Positions 61,301 to 64,000 of a stretch of DNA of 64,000 nucleotides are shown in pieces. The number at the start of each line of letters is the position of its first letter. Within the stretch, counting starts at the first letter, position 1. The notes under the pieces were generated by a model. The model had not been told where the DNA came from. It saw nothing but the letters and a program-made list of their open reading frames with translations, and searched no databases. The DNA is taken from contig NC_066316.1 in assembly GCF_022539315.1 (NCBI RefSeq), positions 11,649,108 through 11,713,107 on the forward strand. Reading direction: 5' to 3'. Source of the stretch: Serinus canaria. Lineage: Eukaryota > Chordata > Aves > Passeriformes > Fringillidae. The position numbers were made by a program, and so were the translations under genes.

Positions 61301-64000
61301 GTCAGGCTTCCTCTTGAGCTACAGGCACATGAGCAGGGAAAAACATTCAAAGTCAACTATAGCAAGATGATTTTAATCTGACACTTTGGCAGTCTGAAAT
61401 TCTGTTATTTCTATTTATTTTATTTTTACGTGATTCTTTAAGTCCTCTTGTGCTATTTCTTATAAATATGGTGCAGCATAATGGGGACTTCTGAGCTATT
61501 CTTCATTTTAAGAAAATTAACTGTTTCTGCCTGCTGAATATTTAAGGCTGCTTCTTCTGAAATTAATTTCAAAGGGGAACTTTAATCTGACTTTTCACTC
61601 CAAAGAAAGTGTGAAGCTCCTGACAATAGCCTTTTCCTTCAGAAGGACTGGTATCCAAAAAGGCAGCAACCAGCTCTGGGAACCATCTGAGTGCTGAAGC
61701 CTACAGTAATTATGCAAAAGAATTTCCATTCTTCCAAAGACATGTGTTGGATTTCAGATAGTATGCCTTTAAAATTCCTGTGGCCATCTGCATTAGAGCA
61801 TGGTTGTTTCATCATACTCTTCTCTTAAACCCTGCACTCAGGAAAGCCAGGTATGGAGGGGAGCAGGTAACCCACCCCCCTCTGCACTCCAAAGGTCTGC
61901 TCTGGGTATTGCCCCTCCTCACCTGCTTCCTCAAGGTTATCCTTCTGTGATGAACCATGTAGGAAAAAGTGACATTTTTCCTCTGATGTGACAGGGTAAG
62001 GGGCACCTGTGAAAATCAGGTCTGAGCTATTTGGTGGCTGTGGAGTACTTTGGGTAATTGCAGTGCCAGCCACTAGACTGTACCATACCAGCTGTCTGGG
62101 ATATGGACTCTGGAAATTTTGAGGCAGGTACTGTTGTCATCTGAAATCAGAACAGCTGCAATTATGTTGTGACAAGTGATAAGGATTTTCTATTTCAGGA
62201 AACGTTTGCTTACACTTGGGATGTGTTGATCAAAAGCTCTGGGGTGATTCGCAGTCTTCCTTCAGGAAGAATTTTTATCTCGACAGCAGGGTATTATTAT
62301 TCCTTGTGCCCCTAGTGAGTATTGCAACTTTAATATTACCAATTTTGAATTAAAATGAATGGTTCAAGTTATAATTATTGATGCAGTGTTCTTCCTTGTT
62401 TGAATAAACATTATGCTAGTGCCTGTCTAGTGTATATCTTAATTGTAGAAACTCTTCATTCTATTAATCTTAATTACCTCTGCTTCAATACTTGAAAGCT
62501 GGGGATGGAGTAAAAATAAAAGCCTTCAAGAAGACATTTGTTTCTAATTGACAAATGGCCGGTGGCTTCGATGGAGGTACACAGCTGCCCTGTGGAGTGC
62601 ATAGAATTGGGGAACAAAGAGCTTGTGGAGGTTTTAATGGGGTGGTTTTCCCTAGTTAGCTAAAATATTGACCCACCTTTTCCCAGTGTTGATGAAATGG
62701 GCTGTTCATATCTCATGCGTTTGGTCAAGATGTGTGTGTGAGAAAGACAAATCATGATTATTGTCTCAGAGTACCTTTTTAAAAAACATCCTCAGTTATC
62801 ATTAAGAGTAACATGTTAATTTAAAGGGAATCTTATACTGGCTGTCAGCATCCAGTAGGAAACTATGCCCCTATCCAAGCAGGCATCTCCCCCTGTGTTG
62901 GCTTGACCCATCCCAAATTGTGTTTCTGTCAATCAGCACCTGTTCCCTTCATTGCCAACATTCCTGTGACCCTGGTGCCAGCATTTCTGTCCTAACTTGT
63001 CATGGCTTATGAGCACTGGTTCTGTTCCATCTGTGCAATACTCACCTGTAAAACAGAAATCATGGGGGTAAGTTCATCTTTCCATTGGCTTTCATCAGTT
63101 GCAAGGAGTCATCTCTTTTTGCTTGAAACTTACAGCTCTGCCTGGATCTATAAAGTGGTACAGTGATAAACATTATTAATATTCAGGATAAGTCACACTA
63201 CATCCTTGTGTGATAATTTAATTTCAATAAGGAGATTTACAGAGCTGTGGTGTAAGAGTGCCATCATTTATTCCAGTCTTATAAAATTCTTTTGTTCAAT
63301 TTTTTTTTTTTTAAATCTTCTGCTTTTGGGGAAAAAAAAAAAAAAAAACAACAAAACCACCTGCTGTTGTAGCTAACAGTTTCATCTGCCAGAAGTATTA
63401 CACTTCTGCATTTCATAGATTATTATATCTCTTATTTCTGATAGCATCACATTAACATAGCACTATTGTGCTAAGAAAAATGTCCTGCACATGAGCAAAG
63501 CTAGGAGAGCAGTGCCATATGTCATTCCAGCTCGGAATGAGTGTCTGTTTTCACTGGTGATAACAAATGTAGAGCCTGCTCAGCCTGCATCCCAGGATAG
63601 TAGCCGTAAAGGAAGAAGCAGCTTCGAAAATGCTGTGAAATGGTTTCTGATTCTTTCCAGTGAATTGCACTGGAAATGAAGGTTTGTGACTCTGCTGCTC
63701 TGAGAACACCCTACAGGAAACCATGAAGCAAAATGCTGATAAATTTACCAGTAGTTGCTTTTAATGGGTTTCATCAGTGGTCATTGGGTCAGCCCCTAAA
63801 ACCAAGTTTTCTTTTCCTGGGGAAAACAATTTCTTGAACACAACATGGCTCTGCCAGCTTTTTGCAAGCATTAGTTATTCTGGTTTTAAAGTGTAAAGTA
63901 ATAAAGTAGATTGGGGGTTAGGTCTGTATCTGCTCAATCTATTTCATAATGAATTTTAAGATAATTTGGAGTGCTACAATGACAAATACTTTACCCCTTC
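58383..64000. other. non-coding, possible conserved elements
   Basis: No transposon or gene was recognised. The parts at about 62190-62480, 62540-62610 and 63490-63680 are repeat-free with isolated CpGs and homeodomain-type words, a texture compatible with conserved non-coding elements, but this is untested. A TTG microsatellite lies at about 60507-60525. Confidence 0.35.
63300..63348. repeat. poly-T then poly-A inverted pair
   Basis: A run of 13 T (63300-63312) and a run of 17 A (63332-63348) are separated by 19 bp and could fold into a hairpin. Both are length-unstable mononucleotide runs. Confidence 0.85.

Noticed and set aside
1..64000. Prokaryotic-type systems: operons, CRISPR arrays, ribosome binding sites, phage genes
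   Set aside because: Gene density, repeat content and CpG depletion are those of a vertebrate nuclear genome; no direct-repeat/spacer arrays were seen.

Overview
This window looks like a stretch of vertebrate nuclear DNA, most likely from a bird and probably a songbird (passerine). The evidence is a moderate-to-low GC content, strong CpG depletion, no operon-like or densely coding structure, sparse interspersed repeats that are almost all CR1 LINE pieces (the dominant avian retroposon), and one relatively fresh solo LTR. Only the general class is supported. I cannot name the species or chromosome.

I find no protein-coding gene I can support. Every open frame is about 150 codons or shorter, none shows a family motif I recognise, and the longer ones are explained by repeats (a polypurine tract at 13.4-13.7 kb, the LTR at 48.5-49.8 kb) or by local GC-rich sequence. 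The window is best read as intergenic or deep intronic DNA.

Layout: a minus-strand CR1 tail at 0.3-0.6 kb; nested AT palindromes at 2.1 kb; three inverted repeats at 5.6-5.9 kb; a three-tier polypurine satellite at 13.37-13.66 kb; an RFX X-box-like site at 21.75 kb; CR1 tails at 22.5 and 25.6 kb; two much older CR1 pieces in opposite orientation at 26.65-27.5 and 29.1-29.9 kb; hairpin palindromes at 34.8, 44.4 and 46.1 kb; a perfect 18-bp palindrome made of two LEF/TCF motifs at 41.8 kb; a CR1 tail at 46.7 kb; a complete 1,249-bp solo LTR with a perfect 5-bp target duplication at 48,509-49,757; a rearranged CR1 at 57.1-57.5 kb; and small AT repeats near 58.3 and 63.3 kb.

No genes can be shown to work together here, and I saw no CRISPR array, rRNA or tRNA gene. 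The points most worth a second look are the solo LTR with its internal 16-bp-arm palindrome, the GGGAA/GGGAAGA tract (quadruplex and triplex potential), a pre-miRNA-sized hairpin carrying an AGCAGCA seed, the two old CR1 relics, and a few candidate regulatory sites. I found no convincing undescribed gene system.
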